A stretch of DNA of 37,638 nucleotides from Akkermansia muciniphila. Lineage in GTDB: Bacteria; Verrucomicrobiota; Verrucomicrobiia; Limisphaerales; SIAT01. Positions 20,381-31,900 of the stretch are shown here, in pieces. The stretch lies in the NCBI GenBank assembly GCA_945860945.1, contig CAMASG010000020.1, positions 1-37,638 on the forward strand, written 5' to 3'. Positions within the stretch are counted from its first letter, which is position 1. Each line of letters starts with the position of its first letter. The position numbers and the translations under genes are program-made. A model generated the notes under the pieces. It did not search any database, was not told where the DNA came from, and worked only from the letters and a program-made list of their open reading frames with translations.

Positions 20381-22693
20381 ATGCGCCCACTGCTCCTGCT
20401 TCTCCTCCTGTTGTCCAGCCTGCCGCTTCGTGCCGCTGAAACAAAAACCGCTCCGGCTAAGCCCGCCGCACCCGTGCTCGCCACCTCTGAACCGCGCGGC
20501 ATCCAACGCGGCGTGATGACGAAGCTGAAACTCACAGGCGACAACCTCACTGGCTCGCTCGAGTTGAAACTTCATCACCCCAAGCTTTCCGGGAAAATCC
20601 TGCACGACGCACGCAACGGCAAAAATGCTGCGTTCGCCGAGATCACATCGACGACCGATTTGCCGCGTGGTGGTTACGAAATTTCCATCGCGAGCACCAA
20701 CGGCGAAAGCGCGCGACTCAAGCTCTTCGTAGACGACCTTCCACAAGTCACTGAAACCGCGACGCCCAGCGCGTTGCCCGCTAGCGCGTGGGGTGCATTG
20801 TTGAAGCCGGGCGAGGTGGATGAATTCCGTTTCACCGTAAAATCCGGCCAGACGATTGTGTTCGACCTCGCCGCCAAGCCGCTCGGATCGAAGGCCGCGA
20901 ATCTCGCACTCACGATCCTCGACGACGACGGCGCGGTTCTCGCCGTCAGTAATGGTTTCGAGGGCGGCGAACCGCTCCTCGCTCACACCTTCGCGCGCGC
21001 GGACGGTTATCGTGTGCGTGTCACCGACCAGCAATTCGCCGCGTCGCCGGAGCATTTCTATCGGCTCACGATGGGCGGGTTCGCTTTCGTCACCAGTGTT
21101 TATCCGCTCACCGTTTCCACTGGCACGAACCGCACCGTGGAATTGATCGGCGTGAACCTCCCCGTCAACGCACGTGCCATCGTGAAAGCGAGCGCCGCCG
21201 GCGAGGCCGACGTGCCGCTCGATGCGGAGAAGTTCCGCGCACGCGCTGGTTTTAAAGTGATGGTCACCACCGACACGGAGACGCTCGAAGCCGAACCGAA
21301 CGATACGCCTGCTCGCGCCACGGCGATGAGCGCCCCCGGCGCGGCTCACGGACGCATCCGCTCCGCAGGCAACTCGCCCGACGCCGACCTCTTTCGCTTC
21401 GCCGCCAAATCTGGCGAGACGTGGTTGGTGGAGACGCTCGCCGCGCGGCGCGGTTCGCCGGTGGATACGAAGGTTGAGATTTTGCACGACGACGGACGCC
21501 CTGTGCCGCGCGTGCTGTTGCAGGCCGTGCGCGATTCCGCCGTCACTTTCCGCGGCGTGGACGCGAACAACGCCGACATCCGTCTCGAGAAATGGGAAGA
21601 GATGGAGTTGAACGAGTTGGTCTATTTTCAAGGCGAGGTCTGCAAGATTTTCCGCATGCCGCGCGGCCCTGATGGCGGTTTTCTTTTCTACAGCAGCGCC
21701 GGCAAACGTAGAGGTTTCTTCGACACCAGCGCCACTGCGCTCGCGCTCGAAACGCCTTCCTACACCGTTGTGCCGCGACCGCTCGGATCGAAATCCGCGC
21801 CCACCGGTCTGCCGATTTTCACCGTGAACTACGCGAACGATGATGATGCCGAGCGGCGGCTCGGTGCGGACTCGCGTCTGTTCTTCACCGCGCCAGCCGA
21901 TGGAAACTATCTCGCGCGCGTCACCGACAGCCGCGGACTTTCCGGCGACCGCTTCGCTTATCGTCTCAGCCTGCGCCGCGCCGCGCCCGATTTCACTATC
22001 ACGCTCTCCGGCAACACTCCGAATCTGGCGCGTGATTCCGGCAAGGGTTTCAATATCCGTGCGGAGCGGCATGACGGTTTCGATGGTGCGATTCGCGTCG
22101 AGTTCACCGGCGTCCCCGCGGGCTTCGTCGTCTCCACGCCGCTCATCATCGAGGCCGGCCATGATGACGCCGATGGCACGCTTTACGCGTTGCCCGCCAC
22201 GGATGAAAAAGCCGCTGACTGGTCGAAGTTAAAAGCTGTCGCCTCCGCGCAAATCGCCGGTCAAATGGCCACCCGTGGCTTCAATGCGTTCACTTCTGTG
22301 AAGCTCGCCGCGCCCTCGCCGAAGCTGCTCCTCGACCTCGCGAATTTCCCAGCGCGCGCCGATCGCCAACCCGTCGTCATCGCTCCCGGCCAGACCGTCT
22401 CCGTGCTGCTCAAAGTGCGGCGCAATGGCAACAACGACATCGTGAGCCTCAATGTGGACAACCTTCCGCACGGCGTCATCGTCGATAACATCGGCCTCAA
22501 CGGCGTGCAGATCGCCGCCGGCGAAACCGAGCGCGAGATCTTCCTCTCCTGTTCCAAGTGGGTTCAGGAACAGGACCGCCCGTTCCACGCCGTGCTCGGC
22601 AATGCCCGCTCCACCTCCGGCAACGAAGGCGCGCAAACTTCCCTGCCTCTGCTGTTGCAGGTCCGCCAACCAGCATCGGCCGCCAATCGCTGA
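20381..22693 (+). CDS. Secreted PPC (bacterial pre-peptidase C-terminal)-like domain protein
   Basis: Signal peptide; repeated segments like ALLKPGEVDEFRFTVKSGQTIVFDLAAKPLGSKAANLALTILDDDGAVLA and SAGNSPDADLFRFAAKSGETWLVETLAARRGSPVDTKVEILHDDGRPV. Confidence 0.75.
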   Translation: MRPLLLLLLLLSSLPLRAAETKTAPAKPAAPVLATSEPRGIQRGVMTKLKLTGDNLTGSLELKLHHPKLSGKILHDARNGKNAAFAEITSTTDLPRGGYEISIASTNGESARLKLFVDDLPQVTETATPSALPASAWGALLKPGEVDEFRFTVKSGQTIVFDLAAKPLGSKAANLALTILDDDGAVLAVSNGFEGGEPLLAHTFARADGYRVRVTDQQFAASPEHFYRLTMGGFAFVTSVYPLTVSTGTNRTVELIGVNLPVNARAIVKASAAGEADVPLDAEKFRARAGFKVMVTTDTETLEAEPNDTPARATAMSAPGAAHGRIRSAGNSPDADLFRFAAKSGETWLVETLAARRGSPVDTKVEILHDDGRPVPRVLLQAVRDSAVTFRGVDANNADIRLEKWEEMELNELVYFQGEVCKIFRMPRGPDGGFLFYSSAGKRRGFFDTSATALALETPSYTVVPRPLGSKSAPTGLPIFTVNYANDDDAERRLGADSRLFFTAPADGNYLARVTDSRGLSGDRFAYRLSLRRAAPDFTITLSGNTPNLARDSGKGFNIRAERHDGFDGAIRVEFTGVPAGFVVSTPLIIEAGHDDADGTLYALPATDEKAADWSKLKAVASAQIAGQMATRGFNAFTSVKLAAPSPKLLLDLANFPARADRQPVVIAPGQTVSVLLKVRRNGNNDIVSLNVDNLPHGVIVDNIGLNGVQIAAGETEREIFLSCSKWVQEQDRPFHAVLGNARSTSGNEGAQTSLPLLLQVRQPASAANR

Positions 22694-22753
22694 CCGTGTC
22701 TCTTCGCACGCCTTGCCAGCCCCATTTTTCTCAGTGACACTCCCTCTCCATTT

Positions 22754-24514
<1,761 letters not shown>

Positions 24515-24634
24515 ACGGTATCGCAAACAACCTCTGGTGCGGATCAGTCACACAAGACTCTCTCCTTGCCAAGCCGGCGACGCTGCTATTACGTCTGCAA
24601 CGTCTTTAATAGAACATTGAACGCCCAGATCACC

Positions 24635-25036
24635 ATGAATAACGCATCCCTCCTCCGTCTCCTCGCCATTACCCTGTTGTCGGTCGTTTTCTTTACTGGC
24701 TGTGCCAAGGCCAAACATGAAAAAATCATCAAGCAGCGTTACACCGATGGCGCCACCGCCATCTGCAAAGATGACTTCGCAGCCTTCGCCAAGATTATTG
24801 ATCCCGACTCGGCGAAGAACGAGGCCAAGGCAAAAATCACATGGGGCGTGATTCGCCTGCTGGTGGGATTAGGGAAGTTGACGCCGGAAGACTTCCGCAT
24901 CGACAAGATTGAGTTCTCGGACGATTTCAAGATCGCAACCCTCTCCACCAGCCACCGTGAGAAGGACGTATGGAAGAAGGACGAAAAACCAACGGTCTGG
25001 ATTCTCGTCAACGGTCAGTGGCACTGGAAACTTTGA
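24635..25036 (+). CDS. Small predicted lipoprotein, unknown function
   Basis: MNNASLLRLLAITLLSVVFFTGCAKAKHEKIIKQRYTDGATAICKDDFAAFAKIIDPDS...NGQWHWKL; lipobox FTGC. Confidence 0.7.
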   Translation: MNNASLLRLLAITLLSVVFFTGCAKAKHEKIIKQRYTDGATAICKDDFAAFAKIIDPDSAKNEAKAKITWGVIRLLVGLGKLTPEDFRIDKIEFSDDFKIATLSTSHREKDVWKKDEKPTVWILVNGQWHWKL

Positions 25037-25182
25037 GATTCCCCCCAGACACATCCTCGCTGGCAGTGATGCCCGCGCAACCATCGGGTTAATCGTCAAA
25101 GCCACCCTTCGGATGGCTCCTTAAATTGGGGATTGCGAATATTTTGATGATGTTTAGGCTCACCGCCGTCTCAAATACCGAT

Positions 25183-25269
25183 GCCTAGCCATGTAAATCG
25201 GTTTCTGATGGATGCTGCCGCCACAGTGCGGTGCTTCTAACCTAAAGAATCGGTCTGCCGCGGCTAGGC
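25183..25269 (+). promoter_or_regulatory. Candidate structured 5' leader upstream of the rhodanese gene
   Basis: Perfect 8-bp inverted repeat GCCTAGCC (25183-25190) / GGCTAGGC (25262-25269) enclosing a smaller CCGC/GCGG hairpin; ends 26 nt before the ATG at 25296. Confidence 0.35.
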
Positions 25270-25295
25270 GACCAACAACAAACCCCCCAACACAA

Positions 25296-25682
25296 ATGAA
25301 GAAACTCCTCGCACTCATCGCCACCACTGTCATCGCCGCGTCCGGATATGCCGGTGAATTCCCGGACATCAGCATCGCCGACCTCAAGAAGGCCATCGCT
25401 GACAAGAAGGTCACCATCATCGACGTGATGGGCTCGGCCTCCTTCAAGAAGGGCCACGTCCCGACCGCCGTTGATTTCACGGCCGTCAAGGCGAAGTTCG
25501 CCGAGTCCCTCCCGGCCGACAAGAACGCCCTCGTCGTTGCCTACTGCGGCGGCCCGTCCTGCAGCGCCTACAAAGCGGCTGCCAACGCCGCTGAGAAGCT
25601 CGGCTACAAGAACATCAAGCACATGTCCGCCGGCATCTCCGGTTGGCTTCAGGCTGGTGAGAAGACCGAGAAGGCGAACTAA
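25296..25682 (+). CDS. Secreted rhodanese-like domain protein
   Basis: MKKLLALIATTVIAASGYAG signal; DVMGSASFKKGHVPTAVDF...VVAYCGGPSCSAYKAAANAAEKLGYKNIKHMSAGISGWLQAG. Confidence 0.88.
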   Translation: MKKLLALIATTVIAASGYAGEFPDISIADLKKAIADKKVTIIDVMGSASFKKGHVPTAVDFTAVKAKFAESLPADKNALVVAYCGGPSCSAYKAAANAAEKLGYKNIKHMSAGISGWLQAGEKTEKAN

Positions 25683-25702
25683 GCCTTCGACCGTTTAACA
25701 CG

Positions 25703-25736
25703 ACGGGCGCCTAGCAATAGGCGCCCGTTTTTGTTT
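25703..25736 (+). terminator. Rho-independent terminator after the rhodanese gene
   Basis: Perfect 11-bp stem ACGGGCGCCTA / TAGGCGCCCGT with GCAA tetraloop followed by ttttgtttt. Confidence 0.93.
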
Positions 25737-25759
25737 TCCATCACTCAGATGGAAAGGTG

Positions 25760-27004
25760 TCACCAACCCTTCGGCAAATCGGTCAACGTCTCGCGCAGGA
25801 TTTGGCGGATGGCCTGTTTTTCGAGCGCGGGCAGATAGGTGTATTCGGCAACGGGCTTCGCGGTATCCAGCGCCTCGGCAAGCCGACGCCACACGCGCTG
25901 TTTCATCTCCGGCGGCAACCCTTGAAAGGCCGCGCTGTAGATCATGTAACTGCAGCGGTACTTGAAGATGCGCGTGCGCAAATCAAGATCCTTCAGCGAT
26001 GCCCCGGCATGTGTCGCGCGACGGCTCTTCAGGAAATCCGCCTTCAACTCCACGTCCCCTGCCACGCCGCCGGACGGCAGCGAAACTTCATCGGCGAAGA
26101 GAATGTAGCGCGTGAGTGCGTGCGCCTGCTTGTCGAGGTCCGCCGCGTGCGCTGCGCTGAGTTGGCCTTTGTCCGCATCGAGATATCCGCGCGTGCGGTA
26201 GGTCGCTTCGACGGCGCGGTTCACGAATCCGGCCTGATGCTCGTGCAGCAGATGCGCGAGCAGATCGCTCGTCGCCACGGGATACCGCGCGTAGCTGAAC
26301 TGCGTTCCCGGCTGGATGGGAATCTTGACCATGCCCGGCGGCGTCGAACGGCCGATGAGGTTGCCCCAGTGGTTCGTGAAACTGCCCGCGCCCGTCACGT
26401 GCCACCCGCCGAAACGCTCGGCCAGCGGCACCGCGTGCCCCATCAATTCCTGCCGGAACGACTCGAGGCTGCCTCCCGATGGACCCGGCACGACGGACTT
26501 AATCAGCACACCCGGCACGCGACCCGTCTCTTCCCCCGCGTGGCAATTCATGCAACGCGTCGCGCGCTCGATTCGCGGCACACCGCCGCCGCGCGGAATA
26601 TCGAAGAGGTAGAAGACGCCGCCGAGGTCGGGATCCACCGACACCACTTCAATCTTTCCGCCGGGGATGAAACCGATATAGACGTCCTCGTTGAAATAAA
26701 TCGCACGCGGGTTGCGCGGCGAGATGAGGCTGAGCTGCAAACTCGTGGTGGAGAAAACGAGCGTCTGCGTCGCCGCCGAAATACCGAGCGCACGCAGCAG
26801 ACTCACGAGATAGGTTTTCTCACTGGTCGCATCGAGCACGACGCGGCCCGCCTCGAGATCAGCGCGGAACTTCGCGAAGCGATCGCTCGGCGTGCGCTTC
26901 CAGTAATTATGCGGCGGATCGCCAAGCTCATACTGGAGCGGTTGCGCGTGCAGAGCGATCGCACCCGAGCAGAGAAGAGCCACTATCCAGAAACGGCGCA
27001 TCAT
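25760..27004 (-). CDS. Secreted single CXXCH (cytochrome c-like) protein of unknown function
   Basis: MMRRFWIVALLCSGAIALHAQ signal; IERATRCMNCHAGEETGRVPG. Start at ATG 27004 or 27001 is preferred to the TTG at 27013. Confidence 0.75.
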   Translation of the reverse strand: MMRRFWIVALLCSGAIALHAQPLQYELGDPPHNYWKRTPSDRFAKFRADLEAGRVVLDATSEKTYLVSLLRALGISAATQTLVFSTTSLQLSLISPRNPRAIYFNEDVYIGFIPGGKIEVVSVDPDLGGVFYLFDIPRGGGVPRIERATRCMNCHAGEETGRVPGVLIKSVVPGPSGGSLESFRQELMGHAVPLAERFGGWHVTGAGSFTNHWGNLIGRSTPPGMVKIPIQPGTQFSYARYPVATSDLLAHLLHEHQAGFVNRAVEATYRTRGYLDADKGQLSAAHAADLDKQAHALTRYILFADEVSLPSGGVAGDVELKADFLKSRRATHAGASLKDLDLRTRIFKYRCSYMIYSAAFQGLPPEMKQRVWRRLAEALDTAKPVAEYTYLPALEKQAIRQILRETLTDLPKGW

Positions 27005-27066
27005 GATTTTCAAGATTACGACCCTTCGGACGCCGCGGACAAGCCTGCGCTTCAGTGCGCCCGCAC
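27001..27066. repeat. Dispersed repeat copy A
   Basis: 27026-27066 matches 36992-37032 at 36 of 41 positions without gaps; similarity continues leftward to 27001 with one gap. Confidence 0.7.
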
Positions 27067-27135
27067 CGAATATTTTAACGTCGCCACCTTGATTGAAACA
27101 ATTTGAGCTGAACTGAATACCGCCTCAGCAGTCAT

Positions 27136-27639
27136 TCAATGGTCGCAGGTACATGCGTATTCCTTGAGCTTGCAGCCGCCGCAGTCGTGGAGATCGAACG
27201 TGATGCGGAAGTTCTGTGGGGCGGCCTCCGCGGTGGCTTTCACTTGGACGGCGAGGTTGTAGCCCTCGCCCTCGGGCAGTGCTTCTTTGGAGACGAACGC
27301 GCCGTCTTTGGCTTCCATCGTCAAGGCCACCTTGCCGGACTTCGGCTCGGCGGAGACGGTGATGACTTGGCCGGTGGCGGGGACGGGTTTGAGTTGGGCA
27401 TCGTAGAAGCCGACGGTGACGCGGCGGTCCGCGCCGATGAGGAACTCAGCGCGTGGGGCGGCGTTATCGAACAATTTTCCGCCCTTCGGTCCAGCGATGG
27501 GCTTGACGGCTTTGGCTGGGCCGTGGCCTTCGCCGGGGCCATGGTTATGGCCGGCATGTTCGTCCTTCTTGCAGGCAGTGAGGGCGGCAGCGGCGATGAG
27601 CGCGATTGTGAGGGAGAGCAGTTTCAATGAGGTTTTCAT
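27136..27639 (-). CDS. His/Cys-rich predicted lipoprotein, probably metal-associated
   Basis: LTACKKDEHAGHNHGPGEGHGPAK N-terminus and HDCGGCKLKEYACTCDH C-terminus; in the efflux cluster. Confidence 0.75.
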   Translation of the reverse strand: MKTSLKLLSLTIALIAAAALTACKKDEHAGHNHGPGEGHGPAKAVKPIAGPKGGKLFDNAAPRAEFLIGADRRVTVGFYDAQLKPVPATGQVITVSAEPKSGKVALTMEAKDGAFVSKEALPEGEGYNLAVQVKATAEAAPQNFRITFDLHDCGGCKLKEYACTCDH

Positions 27640-27660
27640 GCGAATTCTGATTTGAGGCTG

Positions 27661-28116
27661 TTACTTTTTGAGTTCGGAGGTCTGAAGTTTAGTTTGGAGA
27701 GCAAGGATGGCCTCGCCCATTTTCTTTACGTTCGCTTCGGTGGCTTTCTGCGCGCCCGCCGCGCCGGACTTGTCGATGTCGGCGGAGAGTTTCGTGATTT
27801 CCTTGGCCCCGGCTGCGGCGTTGGTTTTGTGCTCGGCGGAAACTTTGGCCGGCAGAGCCTTCACGAGGTCGCGAATGGCGAAGGCGTGATCGTGGGCCTC
27901 GCCTAAATCTTTCTTGGCCACAGTGTCGACCAATCCCGCCTGCTGCTTCTGAATCGCCTTCCAAATCCCCTCCACGGTCGCGGGGATTTTGGTGAAGTGA
28001 CTGTGGCCGCCTCCCTCCGTGGCGGGAGCGGATTTCTTTTCCTGGGGTAGAAGAGGAGTGGCGGTGAAGGCGAGGCAGGCCAAAAAGATCATCGCGACGA
28101 GTGTTATTTTTTCCAT
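27661..28116 (-). CDS. Small secreted helical protein of unknown function
   Basis: MEKITLVAMIFLACLAFTATPLLPQEKKSAPATEGGGHSHFTKIPATVEGIWKAIQKQQAGLVDTVAKKD...; in the efflux cluster. Confidence 0.7.
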   Translation of the reverse strand: MEKITLVAMIFLACLAFTATPLLPQEKKSAPATEGGGHSHFTKIPATVEGIWKAIQKQQAGLVDTVAKKDLGEAHDHAFAIRDLVKALPAKVSAEHKTNAAAGAKEITKLSADIDKSGAAGAQKATEANVKKMGEAILALQTKLQTSELKK

Positions 28117-28148
28117 AGGTCAGTTTTTGTTTTGCCGGTCGGTTATGC

Positions 28149-28946
28149 TTACTGGTTTGGTGGTGAAGTTTTTTCGACCATGTTGGTCCTCGCGTCCGTT
28201 CCCCGATCGCGGTTGCCCTCCATCTTCTGGTGCAACTCGAAGTGTTCGTCCTTGTTCAACGGAAATTCTTCCGGGAAGCGGGTGTGCTGGTAGCCGTGCA
28301 ATTGCATGAGGAGCAGGAGCAACCCGGCGAACATCAGTGCGGCATTCGCTACCTGGCTGAACTTGGCGAACGAGGCCGTGCGCCGCCAACCGGAGAGGAA
28401 CAGCCCCATGCCAGCGAGCGCCGCGATCTGGCCCAGTTCCACGCCGACATTGAACGAGAGGATGCGCAGCACGAGGCCGTCCTGGCCGAGCGGCAGCGTT
28501 TGCAGACGGGTGGAAAGTCCGAAGCCGTGGATTAAGCCAAAGCCGAACACCGCCGCGAGCAGGTTCGGCGGCTGAACCCCGATATATTTTCTGAACCCGT
28601 CGAGATTGTCGAACGCCTTGTAACAGATGGTCAGGGCGATCACGGCATCCACGAGGTAGTAGTTCGCTTGGATGCGCAGGAGCGTGGCAAAGACCAGCGT
28701 GAGGCAATGGCCCACGGTGAACGCCGTGATGAATTTCACCACATCCCGGAACCGCGTCAGAAAGAACATCACGCCGAACAGAAACAGCAGGTGATCGTAG
28801 CCCGTCAGCATGTGGGTCGCGCCGAGCTTGAGGTACTCGATGTTCCCGCCTTCCAGAATGCGCTGCTTGTCCGCGTCCGAGATGCCGTGGGCGGAAGCCG
28901 ACGACGTGGTCATCAGACAAGCGGCGATGAGGGCGAGGGGTTTCAC
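28149..28946 (-). CDS. HupE/UreJ family protein
   Basis: YLKLGATHMLTGYDHLLFLFGVMFFLTRFRDVVKFITAFTVGHCLTLVFAT...VFGFGLIHGFGLSTRLQTL...NVGVELGQIAAL. Confidence 0.87.
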   Translation of the reverse strand: MKPLALIAACLMTTSSASAHGISDADKQRILEGGNIEYLKLGATHMLTGYDHLLFLFGVMFFLTRFRDVVKFITAFTVGHCLTLVFATLLRIQANYYLVDAVIALTICYKAFDNLDGFRKYIGVQPPNLLAAVFGFGLIHGFGLSTRLQTLPLGQDGLVLRILSFNVGVELGQIAALAGMGLFLSGWRRTASFAKFSQVANAALMFAGLLLLLMQLHGYQHTRFPEEFPLNKDEHFELHQKMEGNRDRGTDARTNMVEKTSPPNQ

Positions 28947-31900
28947 GCGATTGGTTTATCGGCGTCCGGGATTTTGTTTGAGCTTTGAACTTTTCTCTCC
29001 ATCCACTCGTAGAGGACGGGCAGCAGTACGAGGGTGAGAAAGGTGGAGGTGATGATGCCGCCGATAACGACGGTGGCGAGGGGCTTCTGCACCTCTGCGC
29101 CTGCGCCGGTCGCAATCGCCATCGGGACGAAGCCGAAGCTGGCGACGAGCGCGGTCATCAGCTTCGGGCGCAAGCGCGTGAGTGTGCCTTCCACCACGGC
29201 GTCGCGGAGAGTGCGGCCTTGCTCGCGCAATTGGTTGATGAAGCTGATGAGCATGATGCCGTTGAGCACAGCGATGCCGGAAAGCGCGATGAACCCGACG
29301 GCGGCGCTGATGGTGAAAGGCATTTCGCGCACCCACAGCGCGAAGACGCCGCCGGTCACAGCCAGCGGGACGCACACGAAAATGAGCGCGGCCTGCCGCA
29401 CGGAGCCGAAGCTGAGAAAGAGCAGCACGAAGATGAACGCCAGCGCCAGTGGCACGACAATCATCAAGCGTTCCTTCGCCTTCACCAGATTGCGAAACTG
29501 TCCACCAAACTCGTGATAGTAGCCCTCGGGAAATTTCACATTGGCGCGCACGGCAGTTTCGGCTTCGGCGACGAAGCTGGAAGTATCGCGTCCGCGCACG
29601 TTGATGAGGATGGTCACGAGGCGCTGAGCATTCTCGCGTTTGATCATGCCGATTTGGTTGAGGTTGGTAACGGTGGCGAGTTGGCCGAGTGCGAGCAGTC
29701 CGCCGTTGTCGGTGCCGACAGGAAGGCGGCGGATGACGTCGAGGTCGGAGCGCTGTTCCTCGGCAAGGCGGACCACGATGGGGAAACGGCGATTGCCTTC
29801 CTGAATGGCGCCGACAGACGCGCCTGCGAGCGCGGTTTCCACGACCTTGTTCACGTCGTCGGCGTGGAGGTTGTAACGGCGCAACGCAGCGCGGTCGGGC
29901 GTGATTTCGATTTGGGGGACGCGGCCAATCTTGTCGAACTCCACGTCGCCCGCGCCGGGGATTTTCCGGAGCGTATCGCGGATTTCCTCGGCGAGGCCTT
30001 CGAGCGTGGCGTAATCGTCGCCGAAGATTTTGCAGGATAGCTCGGCACGCGCGCCGGCCATGATTTCGTCGAAGCGCATCTGGATGGGTTGATTCGGGAG
30101 GATGGCTTGAACGGGGACTTTTTGGGCGAGAGTCTGCTGCATCAGTTCCATCAGCCGCTCCTTGGTGATGGTGCGGCCGTTTTCTTTACGCCACATCTCG
30201 CGCGGCTGGAACATGAGGTACGTGTCGGCGTCGCTCGGATCCATCGGGTCGGTGGCGATCTCGGCCGCGCCCATGCGGGAGAAGACGACTTTGATCTCGG
30301 GGAACTCGGCGCGGAGGATGCGCTCGGATTGTTTCTGGATTTCCAGACAGCTTTGGAGGCCGGCACTCTGGGATTTGACGAGCTGGAAGACGCCGTCGCC
30401 TTCGTCGAGTTGCGGAATGAACTCCGCACCGAGCTTTTGGAAGACCAGTCCGGCGGCAACGCAGAGAGCGATGGACGGCAGCACGATGTAGGCGCGCCGC
30501 CGTAGGCCGAAGTCGAGCAACGGTGTGTAAAAGCGCTTGGTCTGGCGGACGAGCCAGTTGTCTTCCTCGTGGATTTTTCCGTTGAGCAGGAAGGAGCAGA
30601 GCACCGGCATCAGCGTCACGGCGAGCACGAGCGCTCCACCGAGCGCGAGCATGACGACGAGGGCCATCGGTTTGAACATCTTCCCCTCGATGCCTTCCAG
30701 CGCGAGAATCGGGACATAGACCACGGTGATGATGAGCACACCGAAGAACATCGGGCTCGCGACTTCCTTCGCGGAGGTCAGCACGCCCTCCAACCGTTCC
30801 TTCGGCGTCAGCATACGGCCGAGTTGATGCTGTTTCTCTCCCAGTCGCCGCAGGATATTTTCCACCATCACCACCGCGCCATCAATGATGAGGCCGAAAT
30901 CAATCGCGCCGAGGCTCATCAGATTGCCGGGGATGTGCAGCTCGACCATACCCACCATCGCAAACAACATGGAAAGCGGGATGGCCAGCGCGACGATGAT
31001 CGCGCCGCGAATGTTGCCGAGCAACAGGAAGAGCACGCCCACCACGAGCAGCGCGCCTTCAGCCAGATTGGTCTCCACTGTGCGAATGGTACGGTTCACC
31101 AGTTCGCTGCGGTCGTAGAGGGTATGAATCTCGACATCGGGCGGGAGCTTCGCCTGGATTTCCTTGAGCTTCTCGCGAACGGCGACGGAGACGAGCCTCG
31201 AGTTCTCGCCCGCCGTCATGATGGCCGCGCCGAGCAACGATTCCTCCCCGTTCTCCGTGCTCGCGCCGATGCGGAAGCTGGTGCCGATGCCGACGGTGGC
31301 GACATCGCGCACGAGAATGGGCCGGACACCCGCGCCGAATTTGAGCGGCAGCTCGCCCAGTTCCTCGCTGCGCATGACACGGCTGTTGGCGCGGATGGTG
31401 ATTTGTTCGCCGCCGAGTTCCACAAGCCCGCCGCCGGCATTGCGCGTGTTCTCCGCGACTTTACTAGCCAGCTCGGTCAACGTCATTCCAACGCTGATGA
31501 GTCGCGCAGGATCGGGCTGAATGACGAACACTTTTTCGTAGCCGCCGCTCGTGTTGACCTCGGCGACGCCGGGGGTCTGGCGCAGGAGCGGTTTGATTTG
31601 GTAATCCTGAATGAGCTTGAGCGCCATCAACTGATCGCGGCGCGTGGCCGGTTTATTTGTGGCGTTAGCGCGGTAATCCACGCCGTAGTAAAAGATTTCG
31701 CCGAGGCCGGTGGCGATGGGGGCGAGCTTGGGCGTGAGACCCGGAGGCAAATCTTGCGTCACTTGCTGGAGACGCTCGCTCACGAGCTGGCGGGCGCGAT
31801 ACAGGTCGGTGCCATCCTCGAAAATCATGGTGACTTGCGAGAGGCCGGACTTGGAAAGCGAGCGCAGCTCAATCATGCCGGGGATGCCGCTCATCTGGTT

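Noticed and set aside
20345-22162. 605-aa - strand ORF
   Set aside because: Antisense to the PPC-like secreted protein; Arg/Gly/Glu-rich shadow translation.
25100-25125. Hairpin gccacccttcggatggc as a terminator after the small lipoprotein
   Set aside because: Stem contains a mismatch and lacks a proper U-tract.
25757-27106. 449-aa + strand ORF
   Set aside because: Antisense to the monoheme-like protein with signal peptide and CXXCH; Arg/His-rich shadow frame.
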